Numbered from the stretch's first letter, positions 18,407 through 28,105 are shown. The stretch is 64,000 bases of DNA from Variimorphobacter saccharofermentans (GCF_014174405.1 NZ_JACEGA010000001.1:62001-126000); one strand, 5' to 3'. The notes: a model not told the origin generated them from the sequence alone. Translations and numbers: made by a program.

Positions 18407-19096
18407 TTATTTTTTCAATAACTTTTTCAATTTCTCTAACAATTTAAGCTTTACTTTTACCTTTGGCTTCTGACTGACTAATGCCTCGTATTCTTCATCA
18501 GTAAGTACATGCTTTAATTTCTCACCACTTTTCTCATCAACGATACAATAGGTCTCATCTACAAAGCAGAGGGGAGGAAACATAACACACCACCAGTTTT
18601 TCCCCTTAGCCTCTCCTATTTTTACGCGAAGAGCCTCATATTTGCCAGGAGGAAATACATAATCCCCATAGACGTTTAGGGGAAAGTAGCAGTTTTTTTC
18701 CAACGATACGGACACTTCATATGGATATCCGTTTTCCCGTATAATATCTTCTGCCAAAGCCTGAATATTATCCAGATTATCGGACAGAATATCACGGGCT
18801 TGCGTCAGATCCTGAGCGTTACTGAGAGAAGGAGCCAGGTGTTTGACTAAAGTATCCTTTACAGTGAGCTTTAATTCCTGATCTTCCCTGCTATCACTAT
18901 TTGCGATAACATGGAACCGTATGATTTCATCAGCTAGTGAGTCCTGGAACGATGCACGTTTCATCGAGCTTGTCTTTATTACCCACATGGAAAATCCGCA
19001 AAAAATCAAGATAAAGAGCAGATATGTATAGTTTGGGATAAATTTTATATAACGTAGAGTCTTAGCCTCAATAAGATGATGGAGCTTATATTTCAT
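18407..19096 (-). CDS. spoIIR: Stage II sporulation protein R
   Basis: A 229-residue protein with an N-terminal hydrophobic segment (about residues 20-40). The SpoIIR signature ADEIIRFHVIANSDSREDQE is followed by LKLTVKDTLVKHLAP. In Bacillus it is a forespore product made under SigF and exported to activate the SpoIIGA protease and so SigE in the mother cell. The C-terminus here is lysine-rich. I did not find a convincing SigF promoter. Its presence supports a spore-forming host. Confidence 0.94.
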   Translation of the reverse strand: MKYKLHHLIEAKTLRYIKFIPNYTYLLFILIFCGFSMWVIKTSSMKRASFQDSLADEIIRFHVIANSDSREDQELKLTVKDTLVKHLAPSLSNAQDLTQARDILSDNLDNIQALAEDIIRENGYPYEVSVSLEKNCYFPLNVYGDYVFPPGKYEALRVKIGEAKGKNWWCVMFPPLCFVDETYCIVDEKSGEKLKHVLTDEEYEALVSQKPKVKVKLKLLEKLKKLLKK

Positions 19097-19240
19097 AGTG
19101 GAACCTCCCGTGTAATATGGTGTCTAGATTATTACCAAAATAATGGAAGATTATTCTTATGTGAAAATAGCTTGTACAATAATTTTCTCCGTAGTAAAAT
19201 GGTCTAACAGTGGCAGTAACAAAAAGAAAGGGGGCTTCCT

Positions 19241-19663
19241 ATGACGAAGAATGTTATTATTAGGATAGAAGGAAGTCAGAAAAATTCTGATGAAGAACCA
19301 GTTGTTATCAACGAAAAGGGAATTTATCAGCAGAGGGAGAATGCCCATTATGTTCGTTATGAGGAAGCTTCGTCAGAAGATCCTTCTCAGAGTATAAAGG
19401 CCATGATTAAAATTACGCCGGAGAGGATAATCTTATCAAAGCAGGGTATCTACCCATCCCAAATGGTGTTTGACCGAATGGAAATGACGCAGACCTGTTA
19501 TCAGACGCCTTATGGAGCATTGCAGCTGGAAATCCGGACAAAGGACATTATCCTAAAGGAAGAGGCGGATCTGATCCATATAACCTTAGAGTATTGCTTA
19601 TCAGAAAACGGAAGCCATTTGTCAGATAATCGTACTATCATATCAATATCTTCAGTGCAGTAG
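19241..19663 (+). CDS. DUF1934 beta-barrel protein
   Basis: A 140-residue cytoplasmic protein with no membrane segment. Its alternating strands and the pattern VVINEKGIYQQRENAHYVRY, later YGALQLEIRTKDI, match the DUF1934 family, whose fold is a lipocalin-like or calycin-like barrel. The start is ATG 19241 behind AAGGGGG. It is divergent from spoIIR and ends in a strong bidirectional terminator. No biochemical role is established to my knowledge. Confidence 0.88.
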   Translation: MTKNVIIRIEGSQKNSDEEPVVINEKGIYQQRENAHYVRYEEASSEDPSQSIKAMIKITPERIILSKQGIYPSQMVFDRMEMTQTCYQTPYGALQLEIRTKDIILKEEADLIHITLEYCLSENGSHLSDNRTIISISSVQ

Positions 19664-19680
19664 TTTGAATGAATATAAGA

Positions 19681-19729
19681 AATGAGCACAATCAAGATAT
19701 CGGATTTTACTATCTTGATTGTGCTCATT
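19681..19729. terminator. Bidirectional terminator
   Basis: AATGAGCACAATCAAGATA (19681-19699) and TATCTTGATTGTGCTCATT (19711-19729) form a perfect 19-bp stem between the convergent DUF1934 and CapA-like genes. Confidence 0.92.
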
Positions 19730-19744
19730 TTATTTAAGCTTAAT

Positions 19745-19800
19745 TAGGTAATTGCAAAATCATACAACAGAAAGTACACCTTGCGTGGAGGCTATTCTGC
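19745..19800. repeat. Possible remnant of a palindromic element
   Basis: TAGGTAATTGCAAAA matches the terminal repeat of the element at 7641-7789. It is followed by AGAAAGTACACCTTGCG, which resembles the loop region of the hairpin at 14015. Only one end is recognisable, and it abuts the end of the CapA-like gene. Confidence 0.3.
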
Positions 19801-21042
19801 TTCGTGTATAAATCCAAACTCATCAATAGTTATTCCAAAGGACAGATTACTAATGAATTGGAAATAGTCCTCCCGTTCGGCGTCCTCAGTAAGCATGTAG
19901 GTGTAAGTGTTTTTTGCCATAGCCGGTATCATCTGAACCCTTACAGTATCATCGGGATCGAGATAGAGCTTTAACAGACCGGTTTCTCCGGTAGCACCAC
20001 CGAACCAATAGTTACCTAGGCTATAGACAATAGGCTTATTGTTATAGAATTCAATACCCTGAAGCACATGAGGATGACATCCGATAACAGCGTCTGCTCC
20101 GGCATCTATGTACTGCTTAGCCATAGTTTGCTGATAGTCCTCGGGGTAGTTATTTCGTTCCACTCCCCAATGTACAAAAGCAACCACAAAGTCACTGTTC
20201 TCCTTCGCCTCACGAATCGACTCTAAGAAAAGAGCAGGGTCATAGGTGCCGATCATACCCGGACTAGTATCAGTAGCATACCAGTCCATAGCAAATACAA
20301 CACGGGAAGCAGCAACATAAGCTATCTTTTTATCACCAACCGTAAAATAAATCGGGGCTTTTGCGCGATCCATTGTGTCTCCTGCACCAACATAATGAAT
20401 TCCGGCATTATCCAGAGTTTCAAAGGTGTCAATAAGAGCGTCCTTACCATAGTCCAAAGCGTGATTATTAGCCAGAGAGACAATATCAACACCCATTTCC
20501 TTAAGAATCTCCACACGGCTAGGATCTGCACGGAAGGTAAAGGACTTATCAGGTGTCTTAGTACCTCTTGTACTATATGCAAATTCGTTATTCAGCATCA
20601 TAATATCCATAGAGTTCATTTCATTGATTAGATCTTCGGATATACCGCCAAGAATACCCTTCTTCTCGCTATCATATTTTTTCATGGGTTTGGAAGCTTC
20701 ATCAAAGTTAATATCTCCCGCAAAGCCCAGTACAATCGGTTCTGGATCCGGCTCGACTACTACCTCCTCTGGCTCACCAGTAGGGACCGGTGTTACACTG
20801 AGCGCAGTATCGTCCTCTGCTTCTGCTGGTGTATCGGAGATGGAAGGAGAGTTCGTTGGGATAGTGGCTTCCGGTGAGATGGGTATCTGTGTAATGGTTA
20901 TCGTATTATCCTGATTCGCAGCAGAAGATTTCTTATGATCCCTCTGACTTTGTATTATAAATGCACTCACTAATAAACAAGCAAATAAAGTGAGTGAGAG
21001 AATACAGGTTAGGAGTAACAGGAATAGGTTCTTTTTCTTCAT
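19792..21042 (-). CDS. CapA-family secreted protein (poly-gamma-glutamate biosynthesis type)
   Basis: A 416-residue protein. An N-terminal hydrophobic segment (about 7-30) acts as signal or anchor and is followed by a Thr/Pro/Glu-rich linker (about 40-100). The CapA/PgsA domain starts at LGFAGDINFDEASKPM and contains NNEFAYSTRG, SLANNHALDYG near residue 190, VHWGVERNNYP, and IGCHPHVLQGIE near 315. The family is calcineurin-like metallophosphatase-related. With no pgsBC neighbours, a role in capsule synthesis cannot be assumed. The start is ATG 21042 behind CGGAGG. Confidence 0.92.
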   Translation of the reverse strand: MKKKNLFLLLLTCILSLTLFACLLVSAFIIQSQRDHKKSSAANQDNTITITQIPISPEATIPTNSPSISDTPAEAEDDTALSVTPVPTGEPEEVVVEPDPEPIVLGFAGDINFDEASKPMKKYDSEKKGILGGISEDLINEMNSMDIMMLNNEFAYSTRGTKTPDKSFTFRADPSRVEILKEMGVDIVSLANNHALDYGKDALIDTFETLDNAGIHYVGAGDTMDRAKAPIYFTVGDKKIAYVAASRVVFAMDWYATDTSPGMIGTYDPALFLESIREAKENSDFVVAFVHWGVERNNYPEDYQQTMAKQYIDAGADAVIGCHPHVLQGIEFYNNKPIVYSLGNYWFGGATGETGLLKLYLDPDDTVRVQMIPAMAKNTYTYMLTEDAEREDYFQFISNLSFGITIDEFGFIHEAE

Positions 21043-21105
21043 TTTAACCTCCGTTCTGCCTTGTAGGCAATCGATAGTGAGAGAAGTTTATTATGTTATA
21101 AAAAA

Positions 21106-21147
21106 CCTCTTACCTTATATCATCAAATACGGTTTTAAGGTAAGAGG
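21106..21147 (-). terminator. Rho-independent terminator
   Basis: Read leftward, CCTCTTACCTTA pairs with TAAGGTAAGAGG and is followed by TTTTTT. It ends the transcript of the single-TM protein gene. Confidence 0.9.
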
Positions 21148-21154
21148 AAATAAA

Positions 21155-21613
21155 TTATTTTTTATCTTTTTTAAAGGAACCGGTAATTCTTTTCAATAGT
21201 CCTTGCTTTTGCTTTTTAGGCTCCAGATTACTTCGTAATCCCTTAACATCCATAATATAGATTCCACTGAGGACTGCTTTTACTTCCTTTTTTACCGGTA
21301 TCAGATCAAATATCTTAGCATCACATACTAAGGACATAACCTTAGGACCGATTTTTGCTTTTACAATAGGTACCTTTGAACCACGAAGGTATCTAGGCGT
21401 CTGATCCAATACGATTTTAGGTAAATTAGCTTCTTTTAACTTCATTTTCTTTTTATCAATAACCAGGATGGATACGGTCTGAGCAGCTGCCTGCATCTGT
21501 TCCTGTGATTCTTCCTGCTTCTTCTGTAGCTTTCTACCAAAGAAATATAGGGCAACTAAGCCGGCGACCACTACGACAGCCACGATGATCATAACAATAG
21601 TAAATGTATTCAT
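21155..21613 (-). CDS. Single-pass membrane protein of unknown function
   Basis: A 152-residue protein. Residues about 5-27 are a strongly hydrophobic anchor, followed by a short coiled segment rich in K/E/Q. A beta-rich domain follows with the pattern YLRGSKVPIVKAKIGPKVMS and AVLSGIYIMDVKGL, then a basic tail (KKQKQGLLKRITGSFKKDKK). I do not recognise a named family. Topology is probably N-out with a cytoplasmic domain, by the positive-inside rule. AGGAGGT precedes ATG 21613. Confidence 0.75.
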   Translation of the reverse strand: MNTFTIVMIIVAVVVVAGLVALYFFGRKLQKKQEESQEQMQAAAQTVSILVIDKKKMKLKEANLPKIVLDQTPRYLRGSKVPIVKAKIGPKVMSLVCDAKIFDLIPVKKEVKAVLSGIYIMDVKGLRSNLEPKKQKQGLLKRITGSFKKDKK

Positions 21614-21758
21614 GAGATATGTACCTCCTCAAGTGTTTGCGTATTCAATAACATGTCCCAGATAGGGCAACGTCTATTGTAACATCTTTTTTGGAAAAAA
21701 GAAATAGAAAAATGATAAATAATTAGAAGATCATTTCGACAAAAACCTGCCATAGGTC

Positions 21759-22490
21759 CTACTTAATAAGACCTGCATTTTTTTCCAAGGTATCACGGAT
21801 AATTCCCTGTACATAGGAACCAAGAAACTTAAGCTGTTCCTTCGTAAGATCCTTGGGATATATAGGCTTCCCGTATTCAATTACAACATGAGTGCTTTTT
21901 ACCCAGGGAGCATGTGTTTCAAATGCGGTTTCCGTATTGGAGATGGATACCGGAACAATTGCACAGCCGGTTTTTTCGGCTATCTTAAAGCTTCCTTCCT
22001 TAAAGGGTAGCATCTCCTTGCCTTGATTACGGGTCCCTTCGGGAGCGATGTAAATAGAGTATCCAGCTTTCACCTGCTCAATGGCCTTTAGTATAGTCTG
22101 TAATCCTTGCTTAATATCATCACGATCCAGGAACAGACATTGCAAAAAACGCATCCAGGTACTGAGAAAAGGAATTCGGGCAATTTCTTTTTTTGCCATG
22201 AAACCAGTTAAGGTAGGAATTGTAGCGTATGCCACAGGAATATCATAATAGCTTCTGTGATTCGCAATATATAGAATCGGTTCATCCTTCGGCACGTTCT
22301 CCAGACCAATTACGGTTTGTTTGGTACCACTTAGAAAAAGCAGAACCTTAAAAGCACGCACAACAATTGCCTGTGAACTGGCAACCATGGCATGGCGGTT
22401 AAACCGTCCTAAAATAAATTCAAATAAATACAACGGAATACTTATAATAAAGAAAATAATTAAATACAATACAACTAGAATCAGCCTCAT
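21759..22490 (-). CDS. plsC: 1-acyl-sn-glycerol-3-phosphate acyltransferase
   Basis: A 243-residue PlsC-type acyltransferase that adds the second acyl chain to make phosphatidic acid at the inner face of the membrane. An N-terminal hydrophobic segment (about 1-25) is followed by the catalytic NHRSYYDIP motif (the HX4D box) near residue 83 and substrate-binding APEGTRNQGK near 150. PFKEGSFKIAEKTGCAIVPVS follows. Length is typical. It is probably monocistronic, with a stem-loop upstream. Confidence 0.94.
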   Translation of the reverse strand: MRLILVVLYLIIFFIISIPLYLFEFILGRFNRHAMVASSQAIVVRAFKVLLFLSGTKQTVIGLENVPKDEPILYIANHRSYYDIPVAYATIPTLTGFMAKKEIARIPFLSTWMRFLQCLFLDRDDIKQGLQTILKAIEQVKAGYSIYIAPEGTRNQGKEMLPFKEGSFKIAEKTGCAIVPVSISNTETAFETHAPWVKSTHVVIEYGKPIYPKDLTKEQLKFLGSYVQGIIRDTLEKNAGLIK

Positions 22491-22525
22491 GAATCCACCC
22501 CATTTTAATATTAGCTAACAATAAT

Positions 22526-22592
22526 TCAGAAGGATACATCATATATCCGGTAATTCTAATATGTGTTTACCGTAGTATGGCTTTCCTTCTGA
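22526..22592. terminator. Stem-loop between vanY-like and plsC genes
   Basis: TCAGAAGGA pairs with TCCTTCTGA, and an inner GGTAA/TTACC pair extends the fold. It follows the peptidase gene in the leftward direction and probably terminates it. The T run is weak. Confidence 0.5.
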
Positions 22593-22668
22593 TTCTTTGT
22601 ATGCTTGATTAAGTTATAATATATCATATTCTAATGATGAAATAAATATATTTTTCAGCCAGTGAAAT

Positions 22669-23949
22669 CTAAGATACAGGGGATATAGTTACCGTAGGTG
22701 TGGAGCTAATTCCGTCCATTGGATGCTCGTCCTCGTTCGGCTCGTTTCCGATCGGGACATTCCCCTCAGAAGGCACTTCATCCTTGTCAGGTTCTTCCTC
22801 ATCGGGAATCTCTGTATCAGTATCATCCTCAGCTTCATCAATATTAGGATTTTTCGGAGGGTTTACCGGTTTCGGTGTCGGAGTTGCCGGCACTGGAGCA
22901 GGGGATGGAGTTACCTTTCCCTGTGTATCGCTGTCAGTAGAATCCTCTTCCTTGGTATCACCATCAGCAGTATCTTCATCTTGGAATTCATCTGTTTCTT
23001 CCGTTTCTTCTCCTTCCCCATCAATGGGGATAATCGTAACACGAGGAGGAATATAATTAATCAAATCCGAATAAAGGGTCTCAAAATCGAAATCCTTACT
23101 GGGAACATAATTATAGTATTCGTCCAAAGTCAAATCATTGTTATATAAATAGGTTGCCAGGTCTACTCCTACATAACGTATATGCCATGGCTCATAAGCA
23201 TAACCGGTGACTTCGGCTTTGTCTTTTGGGTATCGAATGATATATCCGTAGAGATGTGCATGTTTGGCTAACCATATCCCTTCGGGAGATTCAGCGAAGG
23301 AGGTTACCAGACGAAATCCGAGAGATTTTGAGGAAACATCAATGGCAAGCCCTGTCTGATGTTCACTGGTGCCGGGAACGGCAGAATATAACAAAGTATA
23401 GTCCTTACCCTTTTTACGAATATTATTGGTAAATATGTGTTTTTGACGTTCATAAGAACGATAGCCTGAAATTCCGTATAAAATAATACCTTCCTCTTCG
23501 GCATCAGCAAAGCATTTTTCTATTGCCTCAGCGGCCTCCTGACGTAAGAGGGTTCTCTCGTCCTGATAATTAATGTCAAATAGAATGTTCGGGTGAACCA
23601 GATTATCCGGTTCATAGGTTTTTGGAAGAGCATGCTCCTTATTTACAAAGACAGTAATGCTCGATGGTTCTAAATCCATCTCTGTAGCAGGAACAAATGC
23701 TTCCTTCTTTTTATTCGTTGATGAAAAAAACGCTGGTTCATCATCGAAGGGCTCCTGACCAACCAGTGTGGGAGGAATATATTTATAGTCTGTTTTCTTC
23801 GTTTCGGAAGAATCTGATTCCAAGGGTTGTATTACCTGACCATAAGAGGAGTTGTTATCTGCTTGCGATATCAGGGTAAATACAGCCGCACTAATGGAAG
23901 TGACCGCTAATAATGAGGTTATGAATAACCTTCTGGTCTTTCTCTTCAA
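22669..23949 (-). CDS. M15 family D-alanyl-D-alanine carboxypeptidase (VanY-like), secreted
   Basis: A 426-residue protein with an N-terminal signal segment (about 7-28). The peptidase domain (about 115-270) has ISGYRSYERQ, GTSEHQTGLAIDVS near residue 200 and YEPWHIRYVG near 255, giving the metal ligands His, Asp and His. It would trim the terminal D-Ala of peptidoglycan stems outside the cell. The last 130 residues are a low-complexity acidic E/D/T/P tail, unusual in length. The start is TTG 23949, 8 bases after AAAGGAG. Confidence 0.92.
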   Translation of the reverse strand: MKRKTRRLFITSLLAVTSISAAVFTLISQADNNSSYGQVIQPLESDSSETKKTDYKYIPPTLVGQEPFDDEPAFFSSTNKKKEAFVPATEMDLEPSSITVFVNKEHALPKTYEPDNLVHPNILFDINYQDERTLLRQEAAEAIEKCFADAEEEGIILYGISGYRSYERQKHIFTNNIRKKGKDYTLLYSAVPGTSEHQTGLAIDVSSKSLGFRLVTSFAESPEGIWLAKHAHLYGYIIRYPKDKAEVTGYAYEPWHIRYVGVDLATYLYNNDLTLDEYYNYVPSKDFDFETLYSDLINYIPPRVTIIPIDGEGEETEETDEFQDEDTADGDTKEEDSTDSDTQGKVTPSPAPVPATPTPKPVNPPKNPNIDEAEDDTDTEIPDEEEPDKDEVPSEGNVPIGNEPNEDEHPMDGISSTPTVTISPVS

Positions 23950-24132
23950 AAAGAAAACTCCTTTCTTATTCTAAAACATGGGGAATTGTAGAGTCTCAAT
24001 GTTTATGTTATTGATTTTCGGAGGAATAAGCGAGCTTATTCTGCCTTTTTCTACATTCCAGTATACCATAATAAAGGTAAAAAGCCAGTATTTTTTAGAA
24101 TAAAAAAGGAGGATTTTGTGGGTATCTAGGTA

Positions 24133-25602
24133 CTATTTACCAGTCGATTTACTTGTCTGCTCTGCCAGACTATCCAGTAAATCAGTTTTCATGCGATATA
24201 ATCTTACAGATAAGTCAACATATACAATATGTGGATTAATCAAACGTCTTACCTCATCCCATAGACTATCCTGTTCTTTAGCACAATAATCCCGAATTTC
24301 CATAACAGAAGGAGAGGTGTAGACACATTTTCCTTTTAAGAAAATCGGTACCAGAAGCTCACGAAGAGTATAGGTGTTGGGCTCCAGGTAGGTCTTTTTC
24401 CAGGTTGCTAGGGGATCAAATAGTAATAAAGGATTTTCGGGAGAAAATTCCTCATCTGCCAAAGCAATAAGGTCAGCCTTTACTTTACCGCTTTCCTTTT
24501 CATAGACACGAATAATCTTCTTATTACCGGGGTTGGTGATCTTCCACTGGTTTTCTGAAAGCTTGATCTTGGGAATGAAAATTCCGTTTTTCTGAATGGC
24601 GGCAAGCTTGTATACTCCACCAAAGGAAGGACAGTCTTTGGAGGTAATCAGTTTGGTTCCCACACCCCAGGAATTAATTTTAGCACCCTGAGCTTTTAAG
24701 GAATCAATAAGGTATTCGTCTAAGTCACTGGAAGCAGTAATGGTGGCGTCAGTAAAGCCAGCAGCATCCAGCATTTTTCTGGCCTTTTTAGAAAGGTACG
24801 CAAGATCTCCGCTATCAAGTCGTATGCCATATCGTTGTGGCATTTTTCCAGCAGCACGAAGCTCTTCAAATACTTTAATGGCATTGGGTACACCACTACG
24901 CAGGGTATCATAGGTATCCACTAACAGGGTGGTATTCAGAGGGTAAATCTCAGCATATTTACGGAATGCAGAGATTTCATCATCAAAGCTCATAATCCAG
25001 CTGTGGGCATGAGTACCTAAAGCAGGAACATCATATAATTTTGCGGATAATACATTGCTGGTTCCAATACATCCTCCGATTACAGCGGCTCTGGCTCCTA
25101 AAGTTCCGGCATCGGGGCCCTGCGCCCTACGTAAACCGAATTCCATAACCGGATCACCAGCGGCTGCATAACATACACGAGATGCTTTGGTTGCGATAAG
25201 ACTTTGATGATTGATTATATTTAATAGAGCGGTTTCAATTAATTGAGCCTCCATAATTGGAGCAATTACTTTTACTAAAGGCTCCATAGGAAATACTACA
25301 GTACCCTCCGGTACGGCATAGATATCACCGGTAAACTGGAAGTTCTCAAGATAGGAGAGAAAATCCTCATTAAAAATATTTAAGGAGCGTAAGTATTCAA
25401 TATCATCCTTTACGAAGGACAATTCCTTAATATAGTCAATTACCTGCTCCAGACCGGCACAGATAGCATAACCGCTACCGCTGGGATTTTCCCGATAAAA
25501 AACATCAAAAATAACGATTTCATTATTCTTGTTGTTATAATATCCCTGCATCATCGTCAATTCATAAAAATCAGTTAATAACGTTAAATTCTGTTTACCC
25601 AT
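24133..25602 (-). CDS. pncB: Nicotinate phosphoribosyltransferase
   Basis: A protein of about 489 residues in NAD salvage; it converts nicotinate and PRPP to nicotinate mononucleotide. Signatures are LLTDFYELTMMQGYY at the N-terminus, EFGLRRAQGPDAG near residue 155, GTHAHSWIMSF near 200, and IRLDSGDLAYLSKKAR near 265. The start is ATG 25602 behind AGGCAAGG; codons from 25623 lack a ribosome site. The neighbours give no operon. Confidence 0.96.
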   Translation of the reverse strand: MGKQNLTLLTDFYELTMMQGYYNNKNNEIVIFDVFYRENPSGSGYAICAGLEQVIDYIKELSFVKDDIEYLRSLNIFNEDFLSYLENFQFTGDIYAVPEGTVVFPMEPLVKVIAPIMEAQLIETALLNIINHQSLIATKASRVCYAAAGDPVMEFGLRRAQGPDAGTLGARAAVIGGCIGTSNVLSAKLYDVPALGTHAHSWIMSFDDEISAFRKYAEIYPLNTTLLVDTYDTLRSGVPNAIKVFEELRAAGKMPQRYGIRLDSGDLAYLSKKARKMLDAAGFTDATITASSDLDEYLIDSLKAQGAKINSWGVGTKLITSKDCPSFGGVYKLAAIQKNGIFIPKIKLSENQWKITNPGNKKIIRVYEKESGKVKADLIALADEEFSPENPLLLFDPLATWKKTYLEPNTYTLRELLVPIFLKGKCVYTSPSVMEIRDYCAKEQDSLWDEVRRLINPHIVYVDLSVRLYRMKTDLLDSLAEQTSKSTGK

Positions 25603-25695
25603 AAAAACCTTGCCTTTCATCAAAATCGCTGCGGCAGAAGAGTATCGTATCTGATAAGCCGTAGTATTTCCTAATTAATGGTTATCTTATACCAT

Positions 25696-25791
25696 GCGAA
25701 TCTACTTACTAATCCACAAAGAGTATGTGTATACGATTCGCAAGCGAATCTACTCACTAGATCGCGAAGAGTATGTATTTGTGATTCGTAT
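25696..25791. repeat. Imperfect 48-bp tandem duplication in the gap 25603-25990
   Basis: Two adjacent copies start GCGAATCTACT at 25696 and 25744 and share AGAGTATGT and GATTCG. They are rich in GATTCG/CGAATC half-palindromes. The gap also holds the hairpin at 25901-25947. No gene was seen. Confidence 0.5.
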
Positions 25792-25900
25792 TCGAATCGA
25801 TTTGTAATTCTCATAAGGTCCATATCACAACATATACCAGAATTAGAATTATGTCAAGTACTGGGTAAATGGAGAGATGTGCTATTGTATAATGTAAGTA

Positions 25901-25947
25901 CAGGGGCTATGAATACCTCATATAAAAGAGGAAATTCATAGCCCCTG
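25901..25947. terminator. Hairpin after the serine hydrolase gene
   Basis: CAGGGGCTATGAAT (25901-25914) pairs with ATTCATAGCCCCTG (25934-25947). It lies downstream of the leftward serine hydrolase. The GGGGCT tips resemble the palindromic element family, so it may be a short member. Confidence 0.6.
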
Positions 25948-25990
25948 CAAATATATAAATCAATAGACCTTTTGAATAATGGTATCTTAA

Positions 25991-28105
25991 TTATTTCGTA
26001 TAAGAAACTTTGAACTTTGCATTAGCATTACCGACAAATACGATATAACCATCTTTGGGTAAGGTAACTGTATTTGATTTAAAGACTAAAGAGTTATGAA
26101 TACAGGCTCCATTCTCATCATAAACACTAAAGGAGGAGTTTTTCGGTACAGTAACTTGTATTTTCTTACCTTCAGATTTTTTACCGATTTTATACCAGTT
26201 TGCCTCGCCCGATTTATTAATTTTGCAGGTAAAGGAGGATTTCGTGGAAAAAGTAGAGATTGCATCCTCCGAAATATAATGTGTTCCGCCAGCTTCCAGG
26301 TATTCCTTATTGTCCTTGATATAGAACTGGTAATCAACCAGGTCGCGTCCATTCATTGCAGGTATTTGAAGAACTGTTTTCGCAGAGTTTTTGCCGGTGA
26401 TTTTGGCATCAAGATAATAACCTTCCAATTCATCGGATAAGCTTATTTTCAGTGCTGGTAAATAAATAGCGTATAATTCGGAAGTGTATGCCTCATCTAC
26501 CATGAAATAATTCTTGTTGTTTCTCTTTTGCCATGCTGTTTTGACTTGATTGGAAAGAGGATTCGCCTCTAATTTCTGATACTGATATTCGGATTGTACT
26601 ACCTGACCTAACCCGGGTGCTTCGCTATAACCACTAACCTTAATATAGGTGTAACCATTATATAATTCTGAAAATGATAGATAATAAGATCCGTCGGGTG
26701 CATAGAATTTACCGTCTCCTGTATGAATAAAGGTCAAAAGATCCTCCGGAGACAGAATATCCTTCATGGTAAGCGTGCCCTCCGGATTAATTGTTATGGA
26801 TACAACCTCATCCCGATTGGCGTAAAATCCATTGTATTTTGCTAATGCATCCGGTACAGAGATCATAACCGGTTCTTGAAAAGTAACATTTTCGTGAATT
26901 TCTGAAATGCTGCCTTTTTCCTGTAGAACAGAAAGTAACACTTCTTGAGCCAACAGCTGGTTTAAGGTACTAGAACCGCCGGAGGATAATACGGTCATGG
27001 CCATATTTTCTTCTGGTAGTACGACAAGGCTTCCATGATATTGAAGGGTATCGCCACCTTTAACGAGTGCCTTTATTCCGTATTCTGTAAAAGGGTAGGT
27101 ATCAACGCTATCCCATCCCAGTCCGTAGGATAATATCGAGGAAGGCCCCTCTGCCCAGAGTCCGGACCGATATTCCGGATTTGCCATTGCATTTACTGCT
27201 TCAGTAGATAGGATAGGAGTAGAATTTGACATGAACGTTGTAGCAAACTGACACATATCCTCAGCAGTTGAATATATTCCGCCTGTACCGATAATATTAA
27301 TTGCTTCTGTGGGAAGAGTATATTGTATTCCGGGGAAATACCCCTTTGCCAGACGACTTCTTGAAAAATCATTATTCGGGGTAAAGGTATTCTTCATTGT
27401 AAGAGGTGTACTTATATTGTCCTTGATATATTGTGTAAAACTAATTCCGCTTATTTTTTCTACCAGAAGCTCGGCGAGGGTAAATCCGTCATTACAATAT
27501 ACAGAAAACATACCCGGATCCGCTTTTAAACGGGATGTCTTTAAATACTTTAGCAAATAATCGAAGCATGAATTACTCTTCTCTGCAAAAGAAAAGGAAT
27601 TTGCATATGTACTTCCCATTAACCCGGAAGAATGATTCAACAGCATTCTTACCGTAATTGCTTTATATCGACTATCTGCCATCTGAAACTCAGGCAGATA
27701 TTTATAAACAGGAGTATCGAGATTTATTTTTCCCTCATCAACCAGTTGCATAACTGCTGTAGCAGTAAAAACCTTACTGATGGATCCGATACCGTATAGA
27801 GTATCTTTTGCAGGTGATTTTCCGCTTTCCATACTATAGACACCGGCTTGGCCGGAGAGTACAATCTTTCCATGATCAATCAGGGCGTATTGTACACTAG
27901 TTGCCCCATACATGGATAGAAGGGCTTCCGCTTTTGCTTTTGCCAAATCTGATGCTGTCGTATAATCAGTAGATTTACTAGGGGTAGTTGTTACCATTTG
28001 CGACATGTCAGAAGTAGTCACGGAGCTGGCCAGCGCAGTAGATGGAAACAGCATAGAAAATATAATTGGAAATACATATATTAATCTTTTTATCTTTTTA
28101 TTCAT
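25991..28105 (-). CDS. Secreted class C beta-lactamase/DD-peptidase-like serine hydrolase
   Basis: A protein of about 704 residues with a signal peptide (hydrophobic to about residue 26, ending TALASS). The serine hydrolase domain (about 50-390) carries SISK near residue 108 as SxxK, YCN near 195 as YxN, and YHGS near 350 in the KTG position. The last 300 residues are beta-rich and unassigned. It may act on peptidoglycan or small peptides; beta-lactam hydrolysis is not implied. ATG 28105 is chosen because GGAGG precedes it. It follows the ABC operon with a 33-bp gap and may be cotranscribed. Confidence 0.88.
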   Translation of the reverse strand: MNKKIKRLIYVFPIIFSMLFPSTALASSVTTSDMSQMVTTTPSKSTDYTTASDLAKAKAEALLSMYGATSVQYALIDHGKIVLSGQAGVYSMESGKSPAKDTLYGIGSISKVFTATAVMQLVDEGKINLDTPVYKYLPEFQMADSRYKAITVRMLLNHSSGLMGSTYANSFSFAEKSNSCFDYLLKYLKTSRLKADPGMFSVYCNDGFTLAELLVEKISGISFTQYIKDNISTPLTMKNTFTPNNDFSRSRLAKGYFPGIQYTLPTEAINIIGTGGIYSTAEDMCQFATTFMSNSTPILSTEAVNAMANPEYRSGLWAEGPSSILSYGLGWDSVDTYPFTEYGIKALVKGGDTLQYHGSLVVLPEENMAMTVLSSGGSSTLNQLLAQEVLLSVLQEKGSISEIHENVTFQEPVMISVPDALAKYNGFYANRDEVVSITINPEGTLTMKDILSPEDLLTFIHTGDGKFYAPDGSYYLSFSELYNGYTYIKVSGYSEAPGLGQVVQSEYQYQKLEANPLSNQVKTAWQKRNNKNYFMVDEAYTSELYAIYLPALKISLSDELEGYYLDAKITGKNSAKTVLQIPAMNGRDLVDYQFYIKDNKEYLEAGGTHYISEDAISTFSTKSSFTCKINKSGEANWYKIGKKSEGKKIQVTVPKNSSFSVYDENGACIHNSLVFKSNTVTLPKDGYIVFVGNANAKFKVSYTK

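Noticed and set aside
22700..23148. Two plus-strand frames (118 and 141 codons) opposite the VanY-like C-terminus
   Set aside because: They are the antisense of its acidic low-complexity tail, with repetitive Ser/Gly/Val or Arg/Ile composition.
25678..25941. An 87-codon plus-strand frame upstream of pncB
   Set aside because: It is built from the 48-bp tandem duplication and a terminator; no ribosome site or family resemblance.
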